Shown piece by piece: positions 1-5,845 of a DNA stretch of 7,104 nucleotides. This DNA is from Nitrospirota bacterium (lineage in GTDB: Bacteria > Nitrospirota > Nitrospiria > SBBL01 > Manganitrophaceae). The stretch lies in contig JAHFEM010000092.1 in assembly GCA_023248505.1 (NCBI GenBank), forward strand, positions 1-7,104. The letters run 5' to 3'. Numbering within the stretch: position 1 is the first letter of the stretch; each line of letters starts with the position of its first letter. The position numbers and the translations under genes were made by a program. Below the pieces are notes generated by a model. That model saw only the letters and a program-made list of their open reading frames with translations, ran no database searches and was not told where the DNA came from.

Positions 1-27
1 AAGCGGCGGGGAAGCTTCGACCCGAGA
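1..27 (+). repeat. Partial REP-like palindrome, copy C (cut by window edge)
   Basis: The right half of a palindromic repeat is present at the window edge. Bases 15-27 (CTTCGACCCGAGA) occur again, as an exact reverse complement, at 5781-5793 beside the complete hairpin copy there. The GC-rich CGGCGGGGAAG before it matches the 3' arm of that copy. The left arm lies outside the window. Seen directly; the family assignment is inference. Confidence 0.6.
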
Positions 28-47
28 TGAGAAAATATCTTTTTATA

Positions 48-94
48 TCCCCGCGTCTTACCCCGCAGCAAGCTGCGGGGAATGCGACGCGGGA
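48..94. repeat. Nested palindromic element upstream of the first cytochrome gene
   Basis: An inner perfect inverted repeat (61-69 against 72-80, nine pairs around AA) is enclosed by a second inverted repeat (50-57 CCCGCGTC against 86-93 GACGCGGG). Together they form one long imperfect hairpin. It resembles the other GC-rich palindromes in the window in composition but not base for base. It lies about 25 bases before the ribosome binding site of the first gene. There is no T-run on either side, so it is not a standard terminator. It could be a REP-like repeat or a 5' leader structure. Confidence 0.6.
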
Positions 95-129
95 TGCATG
101 TTTAATGATCAGGCGATAAAGGTGAACAG

Positions 130-873
130 ATGGACAAAATGAAGAAAGAGAAGATTCCTCCTGGAGCCAGGGTCGCCTTATCCCTGTTGGGATTCTATCT
201 TATCCTGAAATATGTCGTTCGTCCTCCTATCCCGTTCAGCGTCATTTTTATGTATATGTGCATGGCCCTGTCCGGGTCGATCATGTATTTGACCCTGTTT
301 TATAACATCAAGGACGCGATCATCACCCCTATTTTTACCTTTTTAGGCGGGGGGGTGGAAGGGGGAATGGCCAAAGGGGGACGGTATGTTCTCCTGGTGG
401 CCATGCCGTTGGTCGTCTGGTTTGGATCGTATCAGAAGTTCAATAAGAAAATGGAGCCGCCCTTAGATTCACGGGTCATTCATCCCGCTCCCCCTGTGGA
501 ATTCACCGGTCTCTACAACCCCTTCCGTGTCGAAGACAAGGATACCTTTCGGAAAAACGTTGAGGAGGGGAAAAAGGTTTTTTATCAGAACTGTATCTTC
601 TGCCATGGAGACCTGCTCGACGGCAATGGGATTTTTGCGCATGGGTTCAATCCGAAGCCGGCCAACTTCCAAGACCCGACCGTGCTTCCCATGCTTCAGG
701 AATCGTTTCTCTTTTGGAGAGTCAGCACCGGAGGGATTAGTCTTCCGCAGGAATCGACCCCGTGGAGCTCGGCGATGCCGAAATGGGAGGACATGCTCAC
801 AGATGAGCAGCGGTGGAAGGTGATCCTTTTTCTCTCCGAGTATACCGGGTTTGCGCCCAGGACGTGGGAATAG
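130..873 (+). CDS. Membrane-anchored monohaem cytochrome c
   Basis: A 247-residue membrane protein with a C-terminal class I cytochrome c domain, probably an electron carrier on the outer face of the cytoplasmic membrane. A lysine-rich N-terminus is followed by three likely helices (about residues 15-31, 36-58 and 86-100), with a Gly-rich loop at 72-84. The haem c site CIFCH is at 155-159 and the probable axial Met is M216 in SAMPKW. Three helices with the lysine-rich end inside would place the haem domain in the periplasm. The start ATG at 130 has AAAGGTG six bases upstream; M4 at 139 is a weaker alternative. The next gene follows after 32 bases, so the two are probably co-transcribed. The cytochrome c call is firm. 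The partner is unknown, but the neighbours suggest a quinol or c-type cytochrome chain. Confidence 0.88.
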   Translation: MDKMKKEKIPPGARVALSLLGFYLILKYVVRPPIPFSVIFMYMCMALSGSIMYLTLFYNIKDAIITPIFTFLGGGVEGGMAKGGRYVLLVAMPLVVWFGSYQKFNKKMEPPLDSRVIHPAPPVEFTGLYNPFRVEDKDTFRKNVEEGKKVFYQNCIFCHGDLLDGNGIFAHGFNPKPANFQDPTVLPMLQESFLFWRVSTGGISLPQESTPWSSAMPKWEDMLTDEQRWKVILFLSEYTGFAPRTWE

Positions 874-905
874 AAGGGGAGTCGATCGTTTTGATGAGGA
901 ATCCA

Positions 906-2477
906 ATGTTGAAAAAAGCGATCACGAAATATGGATTTACTCTTTTTTTGATTTTCGCGGCGACCGTTTCACCCGTCCGGGCCGATGAAGGGGCTCCCAG
1001 CGAGCCGAAGAAGGGACAGGACACGAAGGGGGAGGTCAGCGTCGAGCTCGGAAAAACCGTTTACGTGAAGCGATGTCTCGGGTGTCACGGAGAAGCCGGG
1101 GCGGGCGACGGTCCGGCGGCCGAGAGATTCAAGCCGAGGCCGAGAGATTTCACGCGGGGTCTCTTCAAATATAAGACGACTCACCACGGGAGCCTGCCGA
1201 CCGATGAGGATCTCTTCAAGGTCGTTTCCAACGGGCTTCCGGGCACAGGAATGCCGGCCTGGGCGAGCCTTTTAAAGGAGAATGAGATCCGCTCGGCGAT
1301 TCAGTATGTCAAAACCTTCGCCGCGCAATTTGCCAGCGAGTCTCCCCAGCAGATCACCTTCGGGCCGGAGGTCAAACCTTCGAAAGAGAGCATCGAGAAA
1401 GGGAAGGACCTTTTCAATAAGGTCGGCTGCATGATGTGTCATGGCCCGGAGGGGCGGGGCAACGGACCGCTCGCGCCGACGCTGAAGGACAACTGGGGGC
1501 GTCCCGTTCAACCGAGAAACCTGACCAAGGGCTTTACCTTCCGATCGGGGAACGAGCCGAAGGATATCTACACCCGGATCAATACCGGGCTGATGGGGAC
1601 CCCGATGCCGTCCTTTGAGAAGACCCTCGACAACGAAAAGAGCTGGGATCTTGCGAACTATGTCAATTCTCTTTCGCAGTATCCGGGAAGAAGGCCGGAG
1701 TGGGATGTCGCCGTCGTCGCAAAGCTCGTTTCCGGCGACGTCGCGGACAGTCCGGAGGATCCTCGCTGGGAGAGCCTGCAGCGGTACAGCTTCCCGTTGG
1801 TGGGGCAGGTCACCATCGATCCCCGTATGTTTACCCCCACCGTCGACATGGTCACGGTCAAGGGGATGTACAACGAAAAAGAGTTCGCGCTCCTTGTGAT
1901 CTGGGACGATCCGACAAAGAGCGTGGCGGCGCCGGCCGCCGGCGATGCGGTTCCTGAGATCTTTGATGATGCCGTCGCGATTCAATTTCCGACCCGGATG
2001 AAGGAAGGGAATGAGAAACCTTATTTCATCATGGGAGATCTCGCCCATCCTGTTTACGTTGCACGCTGGAATGCCGGAGCCAATAAAATAGATGAGTTCA
2101 ATGCGAACGGTACAGAGGTTCGGGTCGGCCTTCGAATCAAGCCGCAAGAAGAGGCGCACTGGCAATTTAAAGGAAAGGGAACCTATAACAACGGCCAATA
2201 CCGGGCTGTCTTTAAGCGGCCGCTCGTCACCGAGGATAAAGAGAATGATCTGCAAATAGAGGCGGGAAAGTTCTACCCTATTGCGTTCACCGCCTGGGAT
2301 GGTTCGAATGGCGAGCATGACGCGCAGAGGTCCCTGTCGGCCTGGTACTCCGTCCTCCTGGAAGTGTCCCCCTCCAAGGACCGCTTCATCTATCCGACCC
2401 TCTTTCTCATCGTTGTGGTCGGCGTGGAATGGTGGATTGCCCGGAGCTACCGGAACGGGAATGGGAAGCCGAAATGA
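906..2477 (+). CDS. Dihaem cytochrome c fused to ethylbenzene-dehydrogenase-like haem b domain
   Basis: A 523-residue exported protein. Domains in order: signal peptide (MLKKAITKYGF... ending SPVRA, about residue 27); a cytochrome c domain with CLGCH at 57-61 and probable ligand M116; a second with CMMCH at 175-179 and probable ligand M234; an ethylbenzene-dehydrogenase gamma-type domain at about 265-490, with the family-like segment AFTAWDGSNGEHDAQRSLSAW starting at 460; and a C-terminal helix at about 494-512. Domains of this type bind one haem b in gamma subunits of molybdenum enzymes such as EbdC, and similar ones occur in nitrite oxidoreductase gamma candidates. No molybdenum subunit is present here. 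The start at 906 is chosen because GAGGA lies five bases upstream and it begins the signal peptide. ATG 894 is possible; an upstream start at 813 would overlap the previous gene by 61 bases and hide the signal. The EB_dh call rests on recognised sequence style. Confidence 0.85.
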   Translation: MLKKAITKYGFTLFLIFAATVSPVRADEGAPSEPKKGQDTKGEVSVELGKTVYVKRCLGCHGEAGAGDGPAAERFKPRPRDFTRGLFKYKTTHHGSLPTDEDLFKVVSNGLPGTGMPAWASLLKENEIRSAIQYVKTFAAQFASESPQQITFGPEVKPSKESIEKGKDLFNKVGCMMCHGPEGRGNGPLAPTLKDNWGRPVQPRNLTKGFTFRSGNEPKDIYTRINTGLMGTPMPSFEKTLDNEKSWDLANYVNSLSQYPGRRPEWDVAVVAKLVSGDVADSPEDPRWESLQRYSFPLVGQVTIDPRMFTPTVDMVTVKGMYNEKEFALLVIWDDPTKSVAAPAAGDAVPEIFDDAVAIQFPTRMKEGNEKPYFIMGDLAHPVYVARWNAGANKIDEFNANGTEVRVGLRIKPQEEAHWQFKGKGTYNNGQYRAVFKRPLVTEDKENDLQIEAGKFYPIAFTAWDGSNGEHDAQRSLSAWYSVLLEVSPSKDRFIYPTLFLIVVVGVEWWIARSYRNGNGKPK

Positions 2478-2509
2478 TGTTTCTTTTAGGCGGAAAGGAA
2501 AGCTAAGGG

Positions 2510-3343
2510 ATGAAGAAGCTGCAATTCGTGCTGATTCCTGCGATTATTCTCGTCGTTGGCGGGGTTGTGTTTTCGTTTGTATTCCAAGATAAACACGTCG
2601 CCAAGGGCAGGCATCTTTTCGATCGATATTGCACCCCGTGTCATGGATCGAGCGGCCAGGGAAACGGATATAACGCAAAAAACCTGGACCCCCATGCGCG
2701 CGACCTGACCGACAAAAGCGAACAGTACATGGTAAAACTTACGAACCAGGAGATTTATGAAGTCATCGAGAAGGGGGGCCGCGGGGTCGATCTTGCGCCA
2801 ATCATGCCCTCCTGGGGAAAACACTTTTCCGAGGAAGAAATCTGGTCGCTGGTCGCCTATATCCGGACCCTCCATAAATATAAGGGAGAGCCGGTCAAGT
2901 TTGATAAGGATAAACCGTACCAAACGACCAGGGCCCGAACCCCCCCGGTTCAGGAGACGGAGTTCGTCACGCTTGTCGCGTCGAAGGTGCCGGATGACGA
3001 TGTGCGTCAGGAGATGATCGACAAGGGGAAAGAGACCTTTGAGGATTTTGGATGTATTGCATGTCACCGCATTAAAGGAAAGGGAGGGGAGCTCGGTCCC
3101 GATTTAAGCCGGGCCGGTTTTATGTTGCAACCGCAATTTATTTACCGGTGGGTTCGAAATCCGTTGTCGTTTAAACCCCACACCCGGATGCCGAATTTGG
3201 ATTTGCCGGATGAGGCTGCCTTGGCGGTGACGCTCTATTTGAGCACCTTAAAAGGGCCGCCGCCGGATGGAGTCCAACAGGGCGGGCAGGGGAAGGACGC
3301 CGCTCAGGGGGCGAGCACGGACCCCGGGCATCGACAGTCCTGA
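2510..3343 (+). CDS. N-terminally anchored dihaem cytochrome c
   Basis: A 277-residue dihaem cytochrome c. An N-terminal hydrophobic helix (about residues 5-25, no clear cleavage motif) should anchor it with both haem domains in the periplasm. The first domain has CTPCH at 41-45 and probable ligand M99 (APIMPSW). The second has CIACH at 182-186 and probable ligand M227 (TRMPNLDL); its pattern of GPDLSRAG and FIYRWVRNP matches small cytochromes tied to bc complexes and oxidases. The tail after about 250 is Gly/Gln/Pro-rich and likely disordered. AAGGAA lies nine bases before the ATG. It is last in the three-gene operon, 32 bases after the dihaem/EB_dh gene. A role shuttling electrons with its two operon partners is inference. 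Confidence 0.88.
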   Translation: MKKLQFVLIPAIILVVGGVVFSFVFQDKHVAKGRHLFDRYCTPCHGSSGQGNGYNAKNLDPHARDLTDKSEQYMVKLTNQEIYEVIEKGGRGVDLAPIMPSWGKHFSEEEIWSLVAYIRTLHKYKGEPVKFDKDKPYQTTRARTPPVQETEFVTLVASKVPDDDVRQEMIDKGKETFEDFGCIACHRIKGKGGELGPDLSRAGFMLQPQFIYRWVRNPLSFKPHTRMPNLDLPDEAALAVTLYLSTLKGPPPDGVQQGGQGKDAAQGASTDPGHRQS

Positions 3344-3427
3344 TGGATGATCGATGACCTCTTTCTTAACGATCGATAACCGATGCATTTTCTTATTTTC
3401 GTTTTTTGATTTTCTTCCTGCCGCGGT

Positions 3428-3469
3428 GGTGGCTCAGGGGTCCTGATCTTGTCTACCACAAGAGCCGCC
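3428..3469 (+). other. Possible structured RNA: compact three-way junction
   Basis: On the + strand, 3428-3433 (GGTGGC) pairs with 3464-3469 (GCCGCC), six pairs with one G-U. Between them sit two adjacent perfect hairpins: TCAGG/CCTGA (3434-3438 with 3442-3446, loop GGT) and TCTTGT/ACAAGA (3447-3452 with 3458-3463, loop CTACC). No base at the junction is unpaired. It matches no RNA family that I recognise, and it lacks the T-loop of a tRNA. The pairing is seen; whether it is transcribed or functional is unknown. Confidence 0.35.
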
Positions 3470-3472
3470 CTT

Positions 3473-3499
3473 AAAAAAGCCTCCTCGGACTCAGGAGGC
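3473..3499 (-). terminator. Intrinsic terminator for a minus-strand transcript
   Basis: Read on the minus strand, GCCTCCT (3499-3493), a seven-base loop and AGGAGGC (3485-3479) form a perfect seven-pair GC-rich stem, followed at once by TTTTTT (3478-3473). This is the textbook rho-independent layout and works only in the minus direction, since no T-run follows on the + strand. No intact minus-strand gene lies upstream of it in the window; the nearest candidate is the short remnant ending at 3590. Confidence 0.7.
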
Positions 3500-3521
3500 G
3501 ATCGCGGCGGGAGAAAAAAAT

Positions 3522-3575
3522 ATTGAAGCTCTCCGCCGAAAGCGGCGGAGAGCGCGCACGATACGAAATGTATCG
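3522..3575 (+). repeat. REP-like palindrome, copy A, with adjoining hairpin
   Basis: Bases 3528-3538 and 3543-3553 form a perfect eleven-pair stem with loop AAAG. ATTGAAGCTC (3522-3531) and CCGCCGAAA also appear, in reverse orientation, in the copy at 5781-5823. A second hairpin follows directly: CGATAC (3559-3564) with GTATCG (3570-3575), loop GAAAT. On the minus strand the first hairpin is followed within about nine bases by seven Ts, so it may give extra minus-strand termination. Dispersed palindromes of this kind are commonly REP elements; that assignment is inference. Confidence 0.6.
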
Positions 3576-3589
3576 CGCAACGCGGCCTC

Positions 3590-3733
3590 CTATGCGACGG
3601 TGAGACGAAGCGCGGGCGGGCCGCCGGTGATCTCGATCCGGGCCGGGGGGATTTCACGAACGGATTCTTGAAACCAAGACGGCCGCGGTGAAGCGTCCCG
3701 CAGGAAAACAGCTCGATTTGGGGGAGAGAGGGG
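3590..3733 (-). pseudogene. Possible remnant of a minus-strand gene (C-terminal part)
   Basis: A minus-strand reading frame of 47 codons ends in TAG at 3592-3590 and opens after an in-frame TGA at 3736-3734. Its end reads like real protein (…REIPPARIEITGGPPALRL…, an alternating beta-strand pattern), and the frame is followed about 90 bases later by the strong minus-strand terminator at 3499-3473. It has no ATG and no visible ribosome binding site. I cannot name the family. Chance reading in GC-rich DNA is a serious alternative, so confidence is low. Confidence 0.25.
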
Positions 3734-3754
3734 TCAGGAAGCGCATCGCGATTA

Positions 3755-3783
3755 TTGACATATTTCTTCAGCTGATTTATGAT
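3755..3783 (+). promoter_or_regulatory. Near-consensus sigma-70 promoter of the Rieske/cytochrome b operon
   Basis: TTGACA (3755-3760, perfect -35) is followed by exactly 17 bases and TATGAT (3778-3783, one mismatch to the -10 consensus). Transcription would start near 3790, about 45 bases before the ATG at 3836. The ATG at 3779 lies inside the -10 box and so cannot be the start codon of a message made from this promoter. Confidence 0.75.
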
Positions 3784-3835
3784 ACGGCGATTTGGCCGCC
3801 CCGAAGCGTCTTTCCGGGGGAATTATCCTGATGGA

Positions 3836-4308
3836 ATGCAATTCGTGATCTTCCTTATCTTCATTCTTTCCCTTATAAATATTTTACCCAACCCTGCTTT
3901 TGCAACACACGAAGCCGATCATCGATATGTTATCTCCGGCTATGTTCGGGACGCAGAGGGAAACGCCCTGAAGGGCGCGGAGGTGCTCCTAGAGCATAAA
4001 GGCGGGCAGAAGGAAAAGGTTATTACGAGGTTCTCTTTCACCTGCACGACGATAATCTCGGTGATGAGATTACCGTCACCTCGGGAACGGAGGTGAAGAA
4101 GATCACCGCCGCATTTACAGTCGGTGATAAGATGACCTATCGGGGCGCCACCGTTAATTTCGGCGCTCCTGGAAAGGCCTCTCCCCTTGCATGGATTTAC
4201 TGGACGGGCGGATTCGGTCTCCTGATCGGCGTGATTGCTTATTTCCGATTTTTTAAGAAAAAGAAACAAAAGAAGAAGAAAGAGATTTCGCGCAAAAAAA
4301 AGAAATGA
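3836..4308 (+). pseudogene. Frameshifted exported Ig-like (carboxypeptidase-regulatory-like) membrane protein
   Basis: Two overlapping frames together make one protein. The first (3836-4096) encodes a signal peptide (residues 1-23, ending AFA) and the start of a beta-sandwich, YVISGYVRDAEGNALKGAEV, typical of carboxypeptidase-regulatory-like domains. Its sense ends near GGQKE. The -1 frame then continues the same domain (GYYEVLFHLHDDNLGDEI), a membrane helix (about SPLAWIYWTGGFGLLIGVIAYF) and a lysine-rich tail, ending at 4308. The switch must lie between 4000, just after an in-frame TAA of the second frame at 3997-3999, and about 4026. A one-base loss, true or from assembly, explains it. No good slippery heptamer is seen. 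A separate start for the second part (GTG at 4093) is less likely because the domain is split mid-fold. ATG 3836 is chosen as it begins the signal peptide and lies downstream of the promoter. Likely role: accessory or assembly protein of the complex; inferred from position. Confidence 0.65.
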
Positions 4309-4344
4309 GATCTCCGGTTTAGATCCATATTAATGAGGAACACA

Positions 4345-4364
4345 CCACCGCGTTGAAGCGGTGG
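4345..4364 (+). promoter_or_regulatory. Hairpin touching the Rieske ribosome binding site
   Basis: CCACCGC (4345-4351) and GCGGTGG (4358-4364) form a perfect seven-pair stem with loop GTTGAA, ending at the base before the Shine-Dalgarno GGAGGAGG (4365-4372). No T-run follows, so it is not a terminator. It could mark an mRNA processing point or adjust translation of the Rieske gene; both are inference. Confidence 0.45.
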
Positions 4365-4379
4365 GGAGGAGGTTCGGAT

Positions 4380-4952
4380 ATGATTCCCGGTGGCAAGAAA
4401 GAGGGCCCTCAGAATCCGCAGCAGGCGGATGTCAGCCGGAGGCGGTTTTTCACTCTCATGGGTCTGGGGATTGGTTGGGGTGGATTTGTCGCAGCACTCG
4501 GGGGGACCGGCGTCGGCGCCCTCCGGTACATGTTTCCGAATGTCCTTTATGAGCCGCCGACGGTCTTTAAGATCGGAAAACCTGAAGATTATGGGATCGG
4601 CGTTGACAACAAGCTGAAGAAAGAGCGCCAGATCTGGGTGGTGCGGAATGAACGCGGAATGTATGTTCTGGTGGCGATCTGCCGTCATCTCGGCTGCACT
4701 CCCAACTGGTTTGATGATCAGAAACGCTTCCGATGCCCCTGCCATGGGAGCATCTATGACGTCACTGGAAACGTGGTCGGCGGTCCGGCGCCTCGGACCC
4801 TCTGGAGAGCGGCCATCTCGTTGGATCCCGTCGACGGTCAAATTGTCGTCAATTTCAACCAGCGCCAGGACCCGGACCCCAAGGGGACGGATGAAGGGTT
4901 GATGGTTGAGGAAGCGGGTCGGGAAGTTCCTCCATTCTTCTTGAAGATTTAG
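4380..4952 (+). CDS. petC: Rieske 2Fe-2S protein of a cytochrome bc/b6f complex
   Basis: A 190-residue Rieske protein that carries electrons from quinol at the Qo site to the complex's cytochrome c. SRRRFF (19-24) followed by a helix at about 25-48 is a twin-arginine-type signal anchor, as expected for a Rieske protein folded before export. The cluster boxes are CRHLGC (101-106) and CPCHGS (119-124): C101, H103, C119 and H122 bind the cluster, and C106 and C121 should form the disulfide. The third conserved segment GGPAP is at 134-138. The more usual Thr of CTHLGC is Arg here (R102). The start at 4380 has GGAGGAGG seven bases upstream; the TTG at 4353 lies inside the preceding hairpin and is rejected. 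The cytochrome b gene follows after 22 bases. Also nameable qcrA. Confidence 0.95.
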   Translation: MIPGGKKEGPQNPQQADVSRRRFFTLMGLGIGWGGFVAALGGTGVGALRYMFPNVLYEPPTVFKIGKPEDYGIGVDNKLKKERQIWVVRNERGMYVLVAICRHLGCTPNWFDDQKRFRCPCHGSIYDVTGNVVGGPAPRTLWRAAISLDPVDGQIVVNFNQRQDPDPKGTDEGLMVEEAGREVPPFFLKI

Positions 4953-4974
4953 TGGAAAAGGAGAGCCATTCGGA

Positions 4975-5745
4975 ATGAATAAGTTACTTGACCAGATTCG
5001 GGAGAATGTGACGCAGACGCAGGTCTGGAAGTCGATCTTCCGTCACGGATTCCCGAACAACGACGCCAATCGCGCGTTGGTGATGTTCAGCAACGTCATC
5101 CTCCATCTCCATCCGGTTCGCGTTCGTCGCGGCGCATTGAAGATTAAATTTACCTGGTGTCTGGGGGGGTTGACCTTCTTCTTCTTCGTCATGCTGGCGA
5201 TCACCGGCGTTTTCCTCATGTTCTACTATGTGCCCGACACCCGTCGGGCCTATAACGACATCAAAGATTTGGGAACGGTGATTTATTTCGGCGGCCTTTT
5301 TAGAAATCTCCACCGGTGGTCCGCTCATGCCATGGTCTTCTCCGTCTGGATGCACATGACCCGGGTCTTTTTGACCGGATCATACAAGCCCCCAAGAGAG
5401 TTTAACTGGGTGGTCGGCGTGATCTTGTTGGTCGTGACCCTGGTCATGAGTTGGACAGGGTATCTGCTTCCTTGGGACCAGCTGGCCCTCTGGGCGGTCA
5501 CGGTCGGAAGCAAGATGGCCGAGGCAACCCCGCTTGTCGGGAATGCGGGACCGTTCGGACCGGAACTCGGCATGACCGTCAACAACGACGTCCGGTTCGT
5601 CTTGCTGGGGGGAACGGTCGTCGGGCAGAGCGCCCTGCTTCGGTTCTATGTCCTTCATTGTCTCGGATTGCCGCTGGTCATGGCCCTCTTCATGGCCGTC
5701 CACTTTTGGAGGATCCGGAAAGACGGATTCTCGGGACCGCTTTAA
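4975..5745 (+). CDS. petB: Cytochrome b6-type subunit (N-terminal half of cytochrome b)
   Basis: A 256-residue membrane protein with four core helices that hold the two b haems of a quinol oxidising complex. Ligand pairs are H113/H127 (13 residues between) and H228/H243 (14 between), the second spacing being that of b6 rather than mitochondrial cytochrome b. [30 protein letters not shown] and the end [10 protein letters not shown] match b6 closely. WCLGG places C62 where b6 Cys35 covalently binds haem cn/ci. The N-terminus carries about 30 residues before the b6-like part, and there is an extra segment at about 190-213 before [16 protein letters not shown] lies 11 bases before the ATG. The other half of cytochrome b is the next gene, after an unusual 100-base gap. 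Confidence 0.95.
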   Translation: MNKLLDQIRENVTQTQVWKSIFRHGFPNNDANRALVMFSNVILHLHPVRVRRGALKIKFTWCLGGLTFFFFVMLAITGVFLMFYYVPDTRRAYNDIKDLGTVIYFGGLFRNLHRWSAHAMVFSVWMHMTRVFLTGSYKPPREFNWVVGVILLVVTLVMSWTGYLLPWDQLALWAVTVGSKMAEATPLVGNAGPFGPELGMTVNNDVRFVLLGGTVVGQSALLRFYVLHCLGLPLVMALFMAVHFWRIRKDGFSGPL

Positions 5746-5780
5746 TCCGACACGCGCGATCAAAATAGGTTGTTTTATCG

Positions 5781-5823
5781 TCTCGGGTCGAAGGTTCCCG
5801 CCGTTTTCGGCGGGAGCTTCAAT
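5781..5823 (-). repeat. REP-like palindrome, copy B, between the two cytochrome b genes
   Basis: Eight pairs (5796-5803 with 5808-5815, loop TTTT) are extended by GAAG/CTTC (5790-5793 with 5817-5820) across a small internal loop. Read on the minus strand it matches copy A at 3522-3553 (ATTGAAGCTC, CCGCCGAAA) and, at its other end, bases 15-27 exactly. It fills most of the 100-base gap between two genes whose products must assemble together. It lacks a following T-run, so full termination is unlikely; mRNA stabilisation or partial attenuation is possible. Confidence 0.65.
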
Positions 5824-5845
5824 CGTTTTGGTTTGAGGAAGAAAC

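Larger units (their letters stand above)
3344..3754. other. Gene-free spacer between the two operons
   Basis: About 410 bases with no convincing intact gene. From left to right it holds a T-rich stretch (3388-3416), a possible three-way-junction fold (3428-3469), a minus-strand intrinsic terminator (3473-3499), a REP-like hairpin (3522-3553) with a second small hairpin (3559-3575), and a possible decayed minus-strand reading frame (3590-3733). The first operon has no clear + strand terminator: the T-rich stretch follows only a four-pair stem at 3372-3384. The promoter for the second operon follows at 3755. Confidence 0.7.

Noticed and set aside
813..905. Upstream start for the dihaem/EB_dh gene at 813
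   Set aside because: It would overlap the end of the preceding gene by 61 bases and put 31 extra residues before a clear signal peptide; ATG 906 has GAGGA at good spacing.
1272..2318. Long open frame on the minus strand (348 codons) under the EB_dh fusion gene
   Set aside because: Arg/Leu/Pro/His-rich composition typical of the antisense of a GC-rich gene; no ribosome binding site or domain; the + strand protein has clear motifs throughout.
3372..3416. Weak stem (ATCG/CGAT) followed by T-rich DNA as a terminator for the first operon
   Set aside because: Only four A/T-containing pairs and an interrupted T tract; too weak to call, though some termination here cannot be excluded.
3428..3469. 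tRNA or tRNA fragment
   Set aside because: No T-loop, no acceptor/anticodon arm geometry and no 3' CCA arrangement; only the three-way junction pairing is supported.
3304..3657. Minus-strand frame (117 codons) in the spacer
   Set aside because: It reads through the terminator stem and the REP-like hairpin and has low-complexity Pro/Arg/Ser content; the different frame ending at 3590 is the more protein-like one.
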